In this document: in pieces, positions 16,349 to 24,782 of the stretch
How the letters are laid out: every line of letters starts with the position of its first letter
Position numbering within the stretch: position 1 is the stretch's first letter
Source of the DNA: Pseudomonadota bacterium
GTDB lineage: Bacteria; Desulfobacterota; Desulfobulbia; Desulfobulbales; SURF-16
Direction: 5' to 3'
Assembly: GCA_018816555.1 (NCBI GenBank)
Contig: JAHIVT010000145.1
Span: forward strand, 27,209-91,208
Length of the DNA: 64,000 bases
Notes under the pieces: model-generated
Seen by the model: the letters and a program-made list of their open reading frames with translations, nothing else
Told to the model about the DNA's origin: nothing
Database searches by the model: none
Position numbers and translations under genes: made by a program

Positions 16349-17269
16349 ATGAAAAAGAAAAGAAAAATTCTTTATAATGTCCTCTCCGTTTTTTTCATTT
16401 CCTCGGCCATTTCCTGTATGCCGATCAATGCTACAGAACGCGGAACAGAGGTAAAGAACGGAAATGATAAAGCCCCTATGCTCCTTGCCAGTGCCGAGCA
16501 GCCGGCTGTCGCACCGTCGGCCAAAAATGGCTCCGATCTTTATGCCCAGACCCCAGAACCTCTGACCGTAATGCAATGCGCCCAATGCCATATCGCCGTA
16601 TTCAACAAGATCAAAAATGACGGCGGTCGTCATCGCATCAACTGCCAGGACTGCCACCAGCAATTTCATTCATACAATCCGACCAAAAATAACTGGAAGG
16701 AAATTATGCCGCAGTGCACCCAGTGCCACACCGAACCACCCCATGGGGCGAACTTTCTCGACTGCACGACCTGCCATATCATCCCGCATACCCCGCTTAA
16801 TGTTCCGATGAACGATTTACTGGCCGGTCAATGCGCCAATTGCCATACCGGTCCTGCGGGTGAACTGACGCAATTCCCCAGCGCCCATACCGAGCAGGGC
16901 TGCAGCACCTGTCATCACACCAAACACGGCAATATCCCATCCTGTATGGAATGCCATGAGCCCCATATTCCCGACCAACCGGTGGAGGCCTGCAAATCAT
17001 GCCATCCCGTACACCGGCCGCTGGAAATCACCTATGAGCCCGGAACCGAGGCTACATGCGGCGCCTGCCATGACCAGGTCTATAATGTCTGGGCAGCCTC
17101 CCCAAGCAAACATTCCGGAGTTGCCTGCGCCAAATGCCATGAAAAGCATGGCCAGATTCCGGAGTGCACCAACTGCCATAATCAGCCCCATGATCCCAAA
17201 ATGCTGGAAAAATTCCCGCGTTGTCTCGACTGTCATATCAACGCCCACAATCCGCCGATTAATAAATAA
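16349..17269 (+). CDS. Dodecaheme c-type cytochrome (second of the tandem pair), possible lipoprotein
   Basis: A 306-residue protein with a signal segment (VLSVFFISSAISCMPINA). The Cys after AIS could be a lipobox cysteine, though position -3 is Ala, so lipidation is uncertain. A 50-residue low-complexity linker precedes twelve CxxCH motifs: CAQCH, CQDCH, CTQCH, CTTCH, CANCH, CSTCH, CMECH, CKSCH, CGACH, CAKCH, CTNCH and CLDCH. The heme domain aligns with the product of 15419-16237 over its whole length (for example HTEQGCSTCH against HTEQSCTTCH). The linker and possible lipid anchor suggest that this paralogue is tethered to the membrane while the first is soluble. It has its own upstream palindrome and downstream terminator. 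Confidence 0.92.
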   Translation: MKKKRKILYNVLSVFFISSAISCMPINATERGTEVKNGNDKAPMLLASAEQPAVAPSAKNGSDLYAQTPEPLTVMQCAQCHIAVFNKIKNDGGRHRINCQDCHQQFHSYNPTKNNWKEIMPQCTQCHTEPPHGANFLDCTTCHIIPHTPLNVPMNDLLAGQCANCHTGPAGELTQFPSAHTEQGCSTCHHTKHGNIPSCMECHEPHIPDQPVEACKSCHPVHRPLEITYEPGTEATCGACHDQVYNVWAASPSKHSGVACAKCHEKHGQIPECTNCHNQPHDPKMLEKFPRCLDCHINAHNPPINK

Positions 17270-17291
17270 TCAACGTTTCTGCGGATGCAGC

Positions 17292-17324
17292 AAAAAAGCC
17301 CCGGTTTCTTCCGGGGCTTTTTTT
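17292..17324 (+). terminator. Terminator after the second dodecaheme gene
   Basis: AAAAAAGCCCCGG pairs with CCGGGGCTTTTTT around TTTCTT, 23 bases after the stop codon. Confidence 0.92.
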
Positions 17325-17742
17325 ATCCTTTTTTTTAAGAGCATCAGCAGTAAAATTCTGCTACATATTTAAATGATTACTTTTCCGGATTGCATGAATC
17401 TCACCTCCTTGTTAAAAAACTAATTATTTCTTTTCACGGCCATGCAAGGATCAAGAGCTTATCCGGAAATAAGCTTTTCAGGGAATCACGCCGTATTTTG
17501 AGGGGGATTTGTCTGCAACGATTGAACGCCCAAAGGGCATTGCTTCACGGCATAAAACCATAGGCGCGGCTGCATTCCGTCGTGGTTTTCGGAGTTTCGC
17601 AGGTCCCGCTTACCGGTGATTGAGAAGCGGACAAAGGCGGCAAAAAGATGGATGTGAGAACCAAAATTTTATTTACTCTTTACGAACAAACTCTCACTAA
17701 ATAACACAGCATTGCGGATAACGCTGTTGGTCTGAAACAACC
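17325..17742. other. Intergenic region with possible degenerate coding remnant
   Basis: About 420 bases with no complete gene. A short plus-strand frame without a start codon runs from about 17480 to 17620 and encodes a segment ending FRSFAGPAYR. It looks more protein-like than random sequence, but its family was not recognised. A minus-strand AAGGAGGTGA followed by ATG leads into only eight codons. This may be an eroded gene or a dispersed element. Confidence 0.3.
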
Positions 17743-19503
17743 ATGCCCTTTTCCAATCTCAAGAGGAAAATTTTTATTTACATGGCCTTGACCGGGCTTG
17801 TACCTTTGCTCGTTCTTGCTTTTCAAAATCATTATTTCGGCAAAAAGGCCATTGAAAAACTGGAAATTGAGCACCTGAGTTATTCCCTGAAATCAAGATT
17901 GCTCTGGTTAAGAGAATGGACACGACACACCAAAAAGGAGTTCTTCAGAATAGGCATCCAGCTCTCCTCCAAAGACGCTCCAATTACCAAGAAAGATCTC
18001 ACGACTCTGGATTTTGCGGTTCAGGGACTCTTCAAGGGTCACTCAAAATACAAATCTCTGACTGTTTATGATCAAAACTGGTCTGTTATCTGCCAGTTCA
18101 ATGAAAATCCGCAGTTGCAAATACCTCCCCCTTCCAGTGATTTCAAAAAGAAATTCGTCATTCCCGATATACTTTTGACGGACAGTCCGTATCTGACGCC
18201 TGACAAGGATACTATCCTGCCCCTTGGGCAAACCGTGCTTGACCGCAATGGCCATCCAGCTGCTTATATTATCGCTGAAATGAATACGACAAAGTCCCTG
18301 AAACGGGTTTTATCCGACACCTCGGATCTTGACGAAAGCGGCAAGATTTATCTCGTTTCCGGTGATGGGAAACTTCTGTATCAGGCATCTCCTGTGGCCT
18401 ATGAAGATACATGTTCCGGCACCATAACCTTTACTGAAAATCTCCTGCAAGGGCCATACTGGCAGTTGCAGAAAAGAAGAGACTGCAAGGGTGTTTCTGT
18501 TTTTTCCGTTGCCGCGCCCATTCCGGAGATGGACTGGATTCTCATCGTTGAAGTTGACAAAATGCACGCCATGAAGGAAATCGAGAGATACAGAGGCATA
18601 GGCAGCAGCACAGCCCTGGCAATCCTCATTCTCATCCTTATCGGCTCCTGGCGGACGGCAAGTAACGTGTCTGATCCTCTCGATGAACTGGCACGGGTTG
18701 CCCGGCATATCTCGGAAGGCAATCACCAGGAACGGCTCCCTGGTTTTAAAGACCGCTATCTCAATGATGTCGGCGAGGCATTCAACGCCATGCTGGATAC
18801 CCTAGACGCCAACAAGAGGCTGATGATTCAGACCATTTCCCTCAGCGCAGTGGGGAAACTGAGCTCCAGCATTGTCCATGAAATGCGCAACCCCCTCTCT
18901 TCCGTCAAAATCAACCTGCAGGCCCTGGCGCGTAAAGTAAAAGATGATCCGTCCTATGCGGAAATGGCCAGCATAGCCATCTCCCAGGTGAAACGGCTTG
19001 AATCGATGTTTTCCGATCTGCTCCATTTCAGCAAACCGATTCAGTTACATCTTGAAGAGGTGACTTTCCGGGAGATCGCTGAAGAGGTACAGGAAATTCT
19101 TACTCAGAAAGCCGCCGATAAGATCATTTCACTGGAGATCATCGACAATCTGGGCAGCTCATCAATAAGCGTCGACAAGAAACAGGTTGTCCAGGCATTA
19201 ATCAATCTTGTTGACAATGCCATCCAGTGGTCGCCCGACAAGAGTACGGTGCAAATCATCGGCGAACAGGCCAAGGCCGCTGGTGGTTTTACTATTATTA
19301 TCAAGGACCAGGGGCCGGGAATCCTGGAAGACCAGATAAGTAATCTTTTTCAACCTTTTTATACCACCAGGGAAACAGGGACCGGATTAGGGCTGGCCAA
19401 TGTGAAAAAGATTGTTGAATTTCACGGTGGTTCGGTTTTTGCCGGCAACAATCGAGATGGTGGAGCACGATTTTCAATGACTTTCAACGGAAGGCCACGC
19501 TGA
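17743..19503 (+). CDS. Membrane sensor histidine kinase with periplasmic sensor domain
   Basis: A 586-residue kinase. Membrane helix 1 is at about residues 10-27 and helix 2 at about 286-302; the 255-residue segment between them has the look of a dCache-type periplasmic ligand domain. A HAMP domain follows (about 303-358), then an H box with His379 (VHEMRNPLSSVKINL), an N box (NLVDNAIQWSP), DQGPGI and GTGLGLANVKKI. All catalytic motifs are intact. The stop codon overlaps the ATG of the next gene (TGATG), so it is translationally coupled to the sigma54 activator at 19503-20849. Given the porin and binding-protein genes downstream, the ligand may be an anion or small organic acid; this is inferred. 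Confidence 0.88.
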   Translation: MPFSNLKRKIFIYMALTGLVPLLVLAFQNHYFGKKAIEKLEIEHLSYSLKSRLLWLREWTRHTKKEFFRIGIQLSSKDAPITKKDLTTLDFAVQGLFKGHSKYKSLTVYDQNWSVICQFNENPQLQIPPPSSDFKKKFVIPDILLTDSPYLTPDKDTILPLGQTVLDRNGHPAAYIIAEMNTTKSLKRVLSDTSDLDESGKIYLVSGDGKLLYQASPVAYEDTCSGTITFTENLLQGPYWQLQKRRDCKGVSVFSVAAPIPEMDWILIVEVDKMHAMKEIERYRGIGSSTALAILILILIGSWRTASNVSDPLDELARVARHISEGNHQERLPGFKDRYLNDVGEAFNAMLDTLDANKRLMIQTISLSAVGKLSSSIVHEMRNPLSSVKINLQALARKVKDDPSYAEMASIAISQVKRLESMFSDLLHFSKPIQLHLEEVTFREIAEEVQEILTQKAADKIISLEIIDNLGSSSISVDKKQVVQALINLVDNAIQWSPDKSTVQIIGEQAKAAGGFTIIIKDQGPGILEDQISNLFQPFYTTRETGTGLGLANVKKIVEFHGGSVFAGNNRDGGARFSMTFNGRPR

Positions 19504-20849
19504 TGAGCGTAATACTGATTATTGATGATGACAAACTTCTCTGCCGCAGTCTGCAGATCCAGCTCGAGTCTGTCGGACATAAAACATATCTTGCCCACAC
19601 CATGCATGAAGGGATGGAGACTGCTGGACTTGTGGAAGCGGACCTCATACTGCTGGACCTCAATCTGCCGGACCAGAGCGGACTGAAGGGTTTGCCGGCA
19701 CTGCTGGAAAAAAACCATGCCTTGTGCGTGGTGATTATGACCGGCAATCCCGACAACAAGGCTGTTATTGATTCCATGCGCAAGGGCGCCTTTGATTATC
19801 TTCGCAAACCTCTGGATCTTGATGAGCTTTTTGCCATGGTTGAAAAGGTGGAAGACCGCAAGAAAAAAACGCAATCGCCCCAGGCGGAAAAGCCTGTCAC
19901 AGCCCGCCCTTCCCTTGACGATCTCATCGGCGCCCATCCTAAAATGATTGAACTGCTGAAGCAGATTGGTCTCCTGTCCCGCAGCAGGGTCACTGTCCTG
20001 ATCCAGGGAGAAAGCGGCACAGGCAAAGAGCTGGTGGCAAAAATTCTTCATGCCTCCTCCTCCCCCGGTATGCCTTTTGTGGCCATTAACTGTTCGGCGG
20101 TTGTACCGACCCTGCTGGAAAGTGAACTCTTCGGCTATGAAAAGGGGGCCTTTACCGGCGCGGATAAGACCAAAATCGGCAAAATGGAATTTGCCGGGGA
20201 AGGGACTGTGTTCCTTGATGAAATAGGCGACATGCCCCTTGACCTGCAGAGCAAACTGTTGCGCGTGCTGCAGGAAGAGGAATTTGTCCGGGTTGGCGGG
20301 CTTGAGACTATTCACCTCAAAGCGCGGATAGTGACGGCCACCCACCGGGATCTGCAAGGCATGGTGGAGCAAGGGCAATTCAGACAGGACCTTTTTTACC
20401 GACTGAACGTCTCCACTTTAAATATCGCTCCGCTGCGGTCCCGTCGGGAGGATATCCCCTTGCTGGTTGACAGTCTGCTGGCCAGAATCAGCTCAAAGCT
20501 GCATTGTGACTTGCCATCCGTTTCCGAGGCTGCCATGAAAAAAATGATAAATTATGCCTGGCCGGGCAATGTCAGAGAGCTTGAAAATGTCTTGACCCGG
20601 GCCGCGGCCCTTTCCCGAGACAACAGAGTTCTTGCCGAAGACATCGTCTGGCAGGAGACCAGAACCCCTGCTGCCTCTGCTCAACAAGCCGAACCATTCA
20701 CACTGGCTGAGGCGGAAAAATCTCATATTACCAATGCCCTTCTCGAAAACGACTGGAACATTACCCATACCGCGCTGAAATTAGCCATCTCACCCACCAC
20801 CCTCCGTAAAAAAATCAATGATTTCGATATCAGAAAACCGACAACCTGA
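19503..20849 (+). CDS. NtrC-family sigma54-dependent response regulator
   Basis: A 448-residue protein in three parts. The receiver has IDDD near residue 8, Asp52 in [11 protein letters not shown] and Lys in YLRKPLD. The AAA+ domain has Walker A GESGTGKE, the sigma54-contact loop GAFTGA (intact), Walker [10 protein letters not shown] and an arginine-finger region. The C-terminal Fis-type helix-turn-helix reads [20 protein letters not shown]. All residues required for sigma54 activation appear present. It is phosphorylated presumably by the overlapping upstream kinase. Likely targets are the porin operon that follows and other sigma54 promoters such as the candidate at 24519-24532. Confidence 0.92.
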   Translation: MSVILIIDDDKLLCRSLQIQLESVGHKTYLAHTMHEGMETAGLVEADLILLDLNLPDQSGLKGLPALLEKNHALCVVIMTGNPDNKAVIDSMRKGAFDYLRKPLDLDELFAMVEKVEDRKKKTQSPQAEKPVTARPSLDDLIGAHPKMIELLKQIGLLSRSRVTVLIQGESGTGKELVAKILHASSSPGMPFVAINCSAVVPTLLESELFGYEKGAFTGADKTKIGKMEFAGEGTVFLDEIGDMPLDLQSKLLRVLQEEEFVRVGGLETIHLKARIVTATHRDLQGMVEQGQFRQDLFYRLNVSTLNIAPLRSRREDIPLLVDSLLARISSKLHCDLPSVSEAAMKKMINYAWPGNVRELENVLTRAAALSRDNRVLAEDIVWQETRTPAASAQQAEPFTLAEAEKSHITNALLENDWNITHTALKLAISPTTLRKKINDFDIRKPTT

Positions 20850-20941
20850 AAACGATTCCCATGCCCTGAATGCCAACCCACAGGCTTAGACCGCATATTG
20901 CCGGTTGACGCATTGTTTCCTTACAGATATTCTTGGAGATC

Positions 20942-22165
20942 ATGCAACTGAAAAAAATAACCATAATCATCCTTGCCATCTTTACACTTCTTCTGCCGAT
21001 GCCGCTTGCGGCCTATGATCTGAATGAGAAGATTCAGCTGCACGGTTTTGCCTCACAGGGCTATCTTGACAGCTCCGGCAACAACTTCCTGTCGGACAGC
21101 CTGGGCGGCACCTTTGATTTCAATGAAATCGGCGTCAATCTGAACGTGCGCTTTACCGACAAACTCCGCTTCGGCGGCCAGATTATGTCGAGGAAAATGG
21201 GGAACTACGGTGACAACCGTATCCGTCTGGACTGGGGACTGGTGGATTACCGCTTCCAGGACTGGGCCGGCGTACGACTCGGCAAGGTCAAGATTCCCCT
21301 GGGCCTCTATAATACGGAAAGGGATTCCGACTTTCTCCGGCCCATGATTTTTCTCCCCCAGAGCATCTATGATGAAACACGACGCGACACCTGGCTCGCC
21401 CAATGGGGGGGGGAACTTTACGGCAACGTGGCACTGGATGCCTTCGGAGACTTTGACTATAAACTCTTTTACGGACGCATCAAATATGAGGGCGACTCAG
21501 TTTATCATGATTCCACCCTGGCCAACATCAACAGACGGCTGGCCGATAACCTGACATCCCCCAATCCCGATCCACTTCTCCCCTCCCACATCAACCAATG
21601 CGACCGCGACAACGACTACCTGTATGGTGCAAACCTCATCTACTCTCCTCCCATTGAAAATCTCCGCCTGGGAATCTCCTATGTCAGCCAGAAGGATACA
21701 TCCTACGCGGACAATGTAAAAATAGGCGAATATAAAACCAACAGCTACTTTGTCTTTTCCCTGGAATACGCCTGGTGGAACCTCTCGTTGAGCGCGGAAT
21801 ACGGAGAAAACGACCGCACGCAAACCCTCTACGACGTCACCACCTTTGATGGCCCCAACCAGGCCTGGTACGTCATGCTCACCTACAGCGCCACCGACAG
21901 ATTAGGCTTTTCCGTTCTCTACGACGAATACTGGAAAGATAAATACAACAAGGACTACTCCATCCATGCCAGCGGCAGGTACAATTCCACCCCCTGGAGA
22001 AAGGATTGGGGCTTTGGTGTCCGTTACGACATCAACGAAAATTGGACAGTCAAAGGCGAGTGGCACATAGTTGACGGCTCGGCCCTGCTGCTTGAATTTT
22101 TCAACCCGGACGGCACCGAAAGATACTGGCAGTACGGTGCGGTTAAAGCGTCCTTTAATTTCTGA
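20942..22165 (+). CDS. Outer-membrane porin, OprP/phosphate-selective type
   Basis: About 407 residues from ATG 20942 (MQLKKITIIILAI), which has TTGGAG just upstream; a TTG three codons earlier is less likely. A signal peptide ends near LAAYDLNEK. The rest is an amphipathic-strand pattern with Gly/Tyr/Trp/Asp-rich strands (HGFASQGYLDSSGNN, AGVRLGKVKIPLGLYN, WGFGVRYDINENW) and a C-terminal Phe (KASFNF), as in trimeric porins. The KIPLGLYN region is characteristic of porins near OprP or short-chain anion porins. It is followed within 20 bases by a phosphate-type binding protein, so anion uptake is the likely function. Confidence 0.82.
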   Translation: MQLKKITIIILAIFTLLLPMPLAAYDLNEKIQLHGFASQGYLDSSGNNFLSDSLGGTFDFNEIGVNLNVRFTDKLRFGGQIMSRKMGNYGDNRIRLDWGLVDYRFQDWAGVRLGKVKIPLGLYNTERDSDFLRPMIFLPQSIYDETRRDTWLAQWGGELYGNVALDAFGDFDYKLFYGRIKYEGDSVYHDSTLANINRRLADNLTSPNPDPLLPSHINQCDRDNDYLYGANLIYSPPIENLRLGISYVSQKDTSYADNVKIGEYKTNSYFVFSLEYAWWNLSLSAEYGENDRTQTLYDVTTFDGPNQAWYVMLTYSATDRLGFSVLYDEYWKDKYNKDYSIHASGRYNSTPWRKDWGFGVRYDINENWTVKGEWHIVDGSALLLEFFNPDGTERYWQYGAVKASFNF

Positions 22166-22182
22166 GCATGATTAGGAATTCC

Positions 22183-22614
22183 ATGGGAAAACCGTTGAAA
22201 ACAATCATGTTGCTGCTGCTTCTCATGCTTTACGGGGCGCCCGGTTCCTGTCTTGCCGCCGAGATCATTCTGGTGGTCAACCATGACAACCCCCTCACAG
22301 GAATTACCTGGCGGGCGGCCGAGCGTATTTTTCTCAGCAAGAAAACGGAATGGACCCAGGGCGAACACATCCATGTCGTGGTAAACAATGAGCCGGAGGT
22401 GTATGCTTCTTTCTGCCGGGACATTTTAAAAAAAACTTCCCTGCAGTATCTGCTCTATCGGAAAAAGATGCTCTTTAACGGTTCAGGAATCCCGCCGCGG
22501 GTCATGAACAACGATGAAGAGGTCAAGGACTTTGTAGCGTCCGCCAAAGATGCCATAGGCTTTATCAGGCAAGAATCTCTGGATTCCAGGGTAAAACTGC
22601 TTGTCATCCGTTGA
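22183..22614 (+). CDS. Short periplasmic phosphate-type substrate-binding protein
   Basis: About 143 residues from ATG 22183 (MGKPLKTIML), which has AGGAATTCC upstream; an ATG at 22168 is in frame. After a signal peptide (LLLLMLYGAPGSCLAAE) the sequence follows the PstS-like pattern seen in short single-domain binding proteins: PLTGITWRAAERIFLSKKTEW, a central SxxR-like helix, and a closing segment DAIGFIRQESLDSRVKLLVI. At this length it can form only one lobe or a compact version of the usual two-lobe protein. It is encoded between a porin and a signalling protein, so it may act as a sensor subunit rather than a transporter component. No ABC permease is adjacent. Confidence 0.75.
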   Translation: MGKPLKTIMLLLLLMLYGAPGSCLAAEIILVVNHDNPLTGITWRAAERIFLSKKTEWTQGEHIHVVVNNEPEVYASFCRDILKKTSLQYLLYRKKMLFNGSGIPPRVMNNDEEVKDFVASAKDAIGFIRQESLDSRVKLLVIR

Positions 22615-22653
22615 CGTCTTCGGCTAAATGCTGGAGACAGGGACAACAATGTC

Positions 22654-24351
22654 ATGAAAATCCTAAACAACATCAGGACAAAGGTATGGAGCTGCGTTGC
22701 CATTGCCCTGCTGGGCTACCTGCTTGCCACCATCGCCACATCAATCTCCAATATCCGTATCACCGACAGTCTCACCAGGCTCGAGGCAATCCATTTCCCT
22801 CTGGCGTTGAAGGGGGGGAAAATTTTCACCCTTTTCAATGAACAGACCATGCATTTTGAAGGCGGCCTGATTACCGGAGAAACCGATGAGTTGGCCAAGG
22901 CCCGCGAGCATCATGAAGAGATCAGCTCTCTGCTCAACGAAATGGTGCAGATGGCATCCAGTCAGGACATGAGCTTCTACTCGCAGCTCCTGACATTGCG
23001 CGACGCATATGAGGATTACTTCAACCTGGCCGCTGACCAGTATATGCAGATGTCCCAACGCACCGATATCTTTGAACACACCCAGCTGCTGCTGCGCATC
23101 GGCAAAGTCAGAGAACGTCTGCTGGTAAAATTTAAGGAAATTACCGGCCAGCTCACCGAAACGGTGGTTAATGAAATAAAAAACAACAAACAGCGGGCTG
23201 CTGGCAATTCCCGCCTGCTGCACCTCCTGTTCATTGCCGTGCTGTTGATTGCCACCCTGGCCATCAATCTCCTGGCCAACAGACAGCTCATCACCCCCTT
23301 GAAAAATCTTAAGGAACTGATCGACAACTTTGGCAGGGGAAAAACGGTCGAGAAACCGCAGATCTGTGATTCGGCGGATGAAATCTGCAGTCTCGCCCTC
23401 TCCTTCTGGGGCATGACCGAGGAGTTGAAAAAAATTTCGGTATCCAGAAACTATCTGGACAACATCATCAATTACATGTCAGACTGCCTGCTGGTCCTGT
23501 CGCCGACTCTGTCCATCACCAGGGTCAACCAATCCGCCCTCAATCTTCTTTCCTACCATGAAGAGGAACTGCTCAACCAACCGGCCAACCACATTTTCAG
23601 TGAATATGGTACCGGTGCCACCATTCAGACAATTTTTGAAGAGCTGCTGCAGGGCAAATCCATTACCAACCTTGAGATGATGCTACGGACCAGGGATAAT
23701 ATCCTGATTTCTGTTCTTTTTTCCGGCACAACTTTTTACAGCACATCGGGAACAGTTGAGGGGGTGGTCTGTCTGGCCCGTGATATCAGAGAATTGAAAG
23801 GCAACCTGGACAACAGGGAAAGCATGTCGAATTTCGATCCCCTGACCCATCTGCCCAATCACAATCTTCTCCATGACCGGTTGGAGCATACCCTGCGTCT
23901 GGCCAAACGCTCACAGAAACTGTCGGCCCTGCTTCTTATCTATCTGGACCTTTCTTCCGCCATTATCGACGCAGGCGACGATACGGGCAAGCTGATTCTG
24001 CAGGAGGCAGCCAAACGCTTTCTGCAGTCTGTCAGGGAAACAGATACCGTGGCAAGGATGAAGCGTAACCAATTTGCCATCATTCTGACCAACCTCAACG
24101 ATCAACAGGATGCCAAGCTTGTTGCCGGCAAAATCATGCAGGAATTTCACCTGCCGTTTCATATTTTCGGCAGTGGCGATCTTATCCTCAGCATCGGTAT
24201 CACCCTGTTCCCCAGTGACGGTAGTAACGGCAGTACCCTTTTGCGCAATGCCGACACCGCCCTGACCGAGGCAAAAAAGCAGGGAGGAAACTTTTACAGT
24301 TTTTACACCAGCACAATGCCCACCACTCAAACTGATATAAACAGTATCTGA
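22654..24351 (+). CDS. HAMP-PAS-GGDEF protein with degenerate GGDEF motif
   Basis: A 565-residue membrane protein: helix 1 at about 12-32, a helical periplasmic sensor (about 35-185), helix 2 at about 187-208, HAMP (about 209-262), PAS (about 265-380) and a GGDEF-type domain (about 390-555; starts FDPLTHLPNHNLLHDRL). The catalytic signature is lost: at residues 470-474 GGDEF is replaced by KRNQF, and a metal-binding Asp region (YLDLSSAII) is also altered. It cannot be a normal diguanylate cyclase. It may bind GTP or c-di-GMP allosterically or act as a dimerisation partner. It is the last gene of the kinase-regulator-porin-binding-protein operon. Confidence 0.85.
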   Translation: MKILNNIRTKVWSCVAIALLGYLLATIATSISNIRITDSLTRLEAIHFPLALKGGKIFTLFNEQTMHFEGGLITGETDELAKAREHHEEISSLLNEMVQMASSQDMSFYSQLLTLRDAYEDYFNLAADQYMQMSQRTDIFEHTQLLLRIGKVRERLLVKFKEITGQLTETVVNEIKNNKQRAAGNSRLLHLLFIAVLLIATLAINLLANRQLITPLKNLKELIDNFGRGKTVEKPQICDSADEICSLALSFWGMTEELKKISVSRNYLDNIINYMSDCLLVLSPTLSITRVNQSALNLLSYHEEELLNQPANHIFSEYGTGATIQTIFEELLQGKSITNLEMMLRTRDNILISVLFSGTTFYSTSGTVEGVVCLARDIRELKGNLDNRESMSNFDPLTHLPNHNLLHDRLEHTLRLAKRSQKLSALLLIYLDLSSAIIDAGDDTGKLILQEAAKRFLQSVRETDTVARMKRNQFAIILTNLNDQQDAKLVAGKIMQEFHLPFHIFGSGDLILSIGITLFPSDGSNGSTLLRNADTALTEAKKQGGNFYSFYTSTMPTTQTDINSI

Positions 24352-24518
24352 TCAGTTTCTCCCCAGTTTCTGTTCACTGCAGTCCTTTACATTTCCTTGC
24401 AGGATTAACTCTTTGCCTCTCTCCTATTCATTCCTGACAAAAATATCTCTATTTATTTCAACAATTACAAATAATTACAGATAACATCCGATATCATTCC
24501 AGTCAACTCACTATACTT

Positions 24519-24532
24519 GGCATCCATTATGC
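24519..24532 (+). promoter_or_regulatory. Candidate sigma54 (-24/-12) promoter
   Basis: TTGGCATCCATTATGCT has the invariant GG (24519-24520) and GC (24531-24532) separated by 10 bases, with a good -24 part (TGGCA) and a weaker -12 part. An NtrC-family activator is encoded 3.7 kb upstream. The RegA-like boxes fall just downstream of the predicted start point, which would suit repression better than activation. Confidence 0.35.
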
Positions 24533-24548
24533 TTTCAGGGTAGCCAGT

Positions 24549-24581
24549 GCGGCAAATTGCCACAGCGGCAAATTGCCGCAC
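24549..24581 (+). promoter_or_regulatory. Two adjacent RegA/PrrA-type boxes (copies G1 and G2)
   Basis: GCGGCAAATTGCCAC (24549-24563) and GCGGCAAATTGCCGC (24565-24579) are separated by one base. The second is a perfect palindrome around its central base. Both keep the GNGGC-AAATT-GNC(G/A)C plan of copies A, B, C and E. The tandem arrangement suggests cooperative binding upstream of the secreted-protein gene at 24783. Confidence 0.6.
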
Positions 24582-24714
24582 ATAAACTTATCCAGAATGG
24601 CTCCGCTTTTTCTGGAGCCCTTCAAAATTGACTGCCTCGTGGAAACCTCCCCGGCAGCCGGGCTGTGCATGATAAATTCCTGATTTATCTTCACAAAATT
24701 CGGCACCGGGAATA

Positions 24715-24757
24715 TTTTACCCCTCAGGGGGGCATAAATACGAGGCCATCAAAATTC
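24715..24757 (+). repeat. Short hairpin element R1 (ACCCC...GGGG-CATAAATAC)
   Basis: TTTTACCCC, a 3-base loop and GGGG are followed by CATAAATAC and later CATCAAAATTC. Nearly the same series (TTTTACCCC, AA, GGGG, CATAAATAC, CATCAAATTC) recurs at 52982-53020. Here it forms the end of a 5' leader just before the Shine-Dalgarno. Function unknown. Confidence 0.4.
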
Positions 24758-24782
24758 GTCAACAAAAACGGAGGATTGCTAA

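Larger units (their letters stand above)
24352..24782. other. Long regulatory leader of the secreted-protein gene
   Basis: About 430 bases with no gene. From left to right it holds an AT-rich stretch, a candidate sigma54 promoter (24519-24532), two adjacent RegA-like boxes (24549-24581), and a short hairpin element with CATAAATAC (24715-24757) just before the Shine-Dalgarno (CGGAGG) of the next gene. Confidence 0.6.

Noticed and set aside
17400..17420. CACCTCCTT resembling a 16S rRNA 3' end
   Set aside because: It is an isolated anti-Shine-Dalgarno-like string; no rRNA sequence lies beside it. On the minus strand it reads as a ribosome-binding site leading to only eight codons.
20906..20933. 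TTGACG-N17-TATTCT promoter directly before the porin gene
   Set aside because: The predicted start point would fall at the ATG itself, leaving out the Shine-Dalgarno; the gene is more likely read from the upstream operon.
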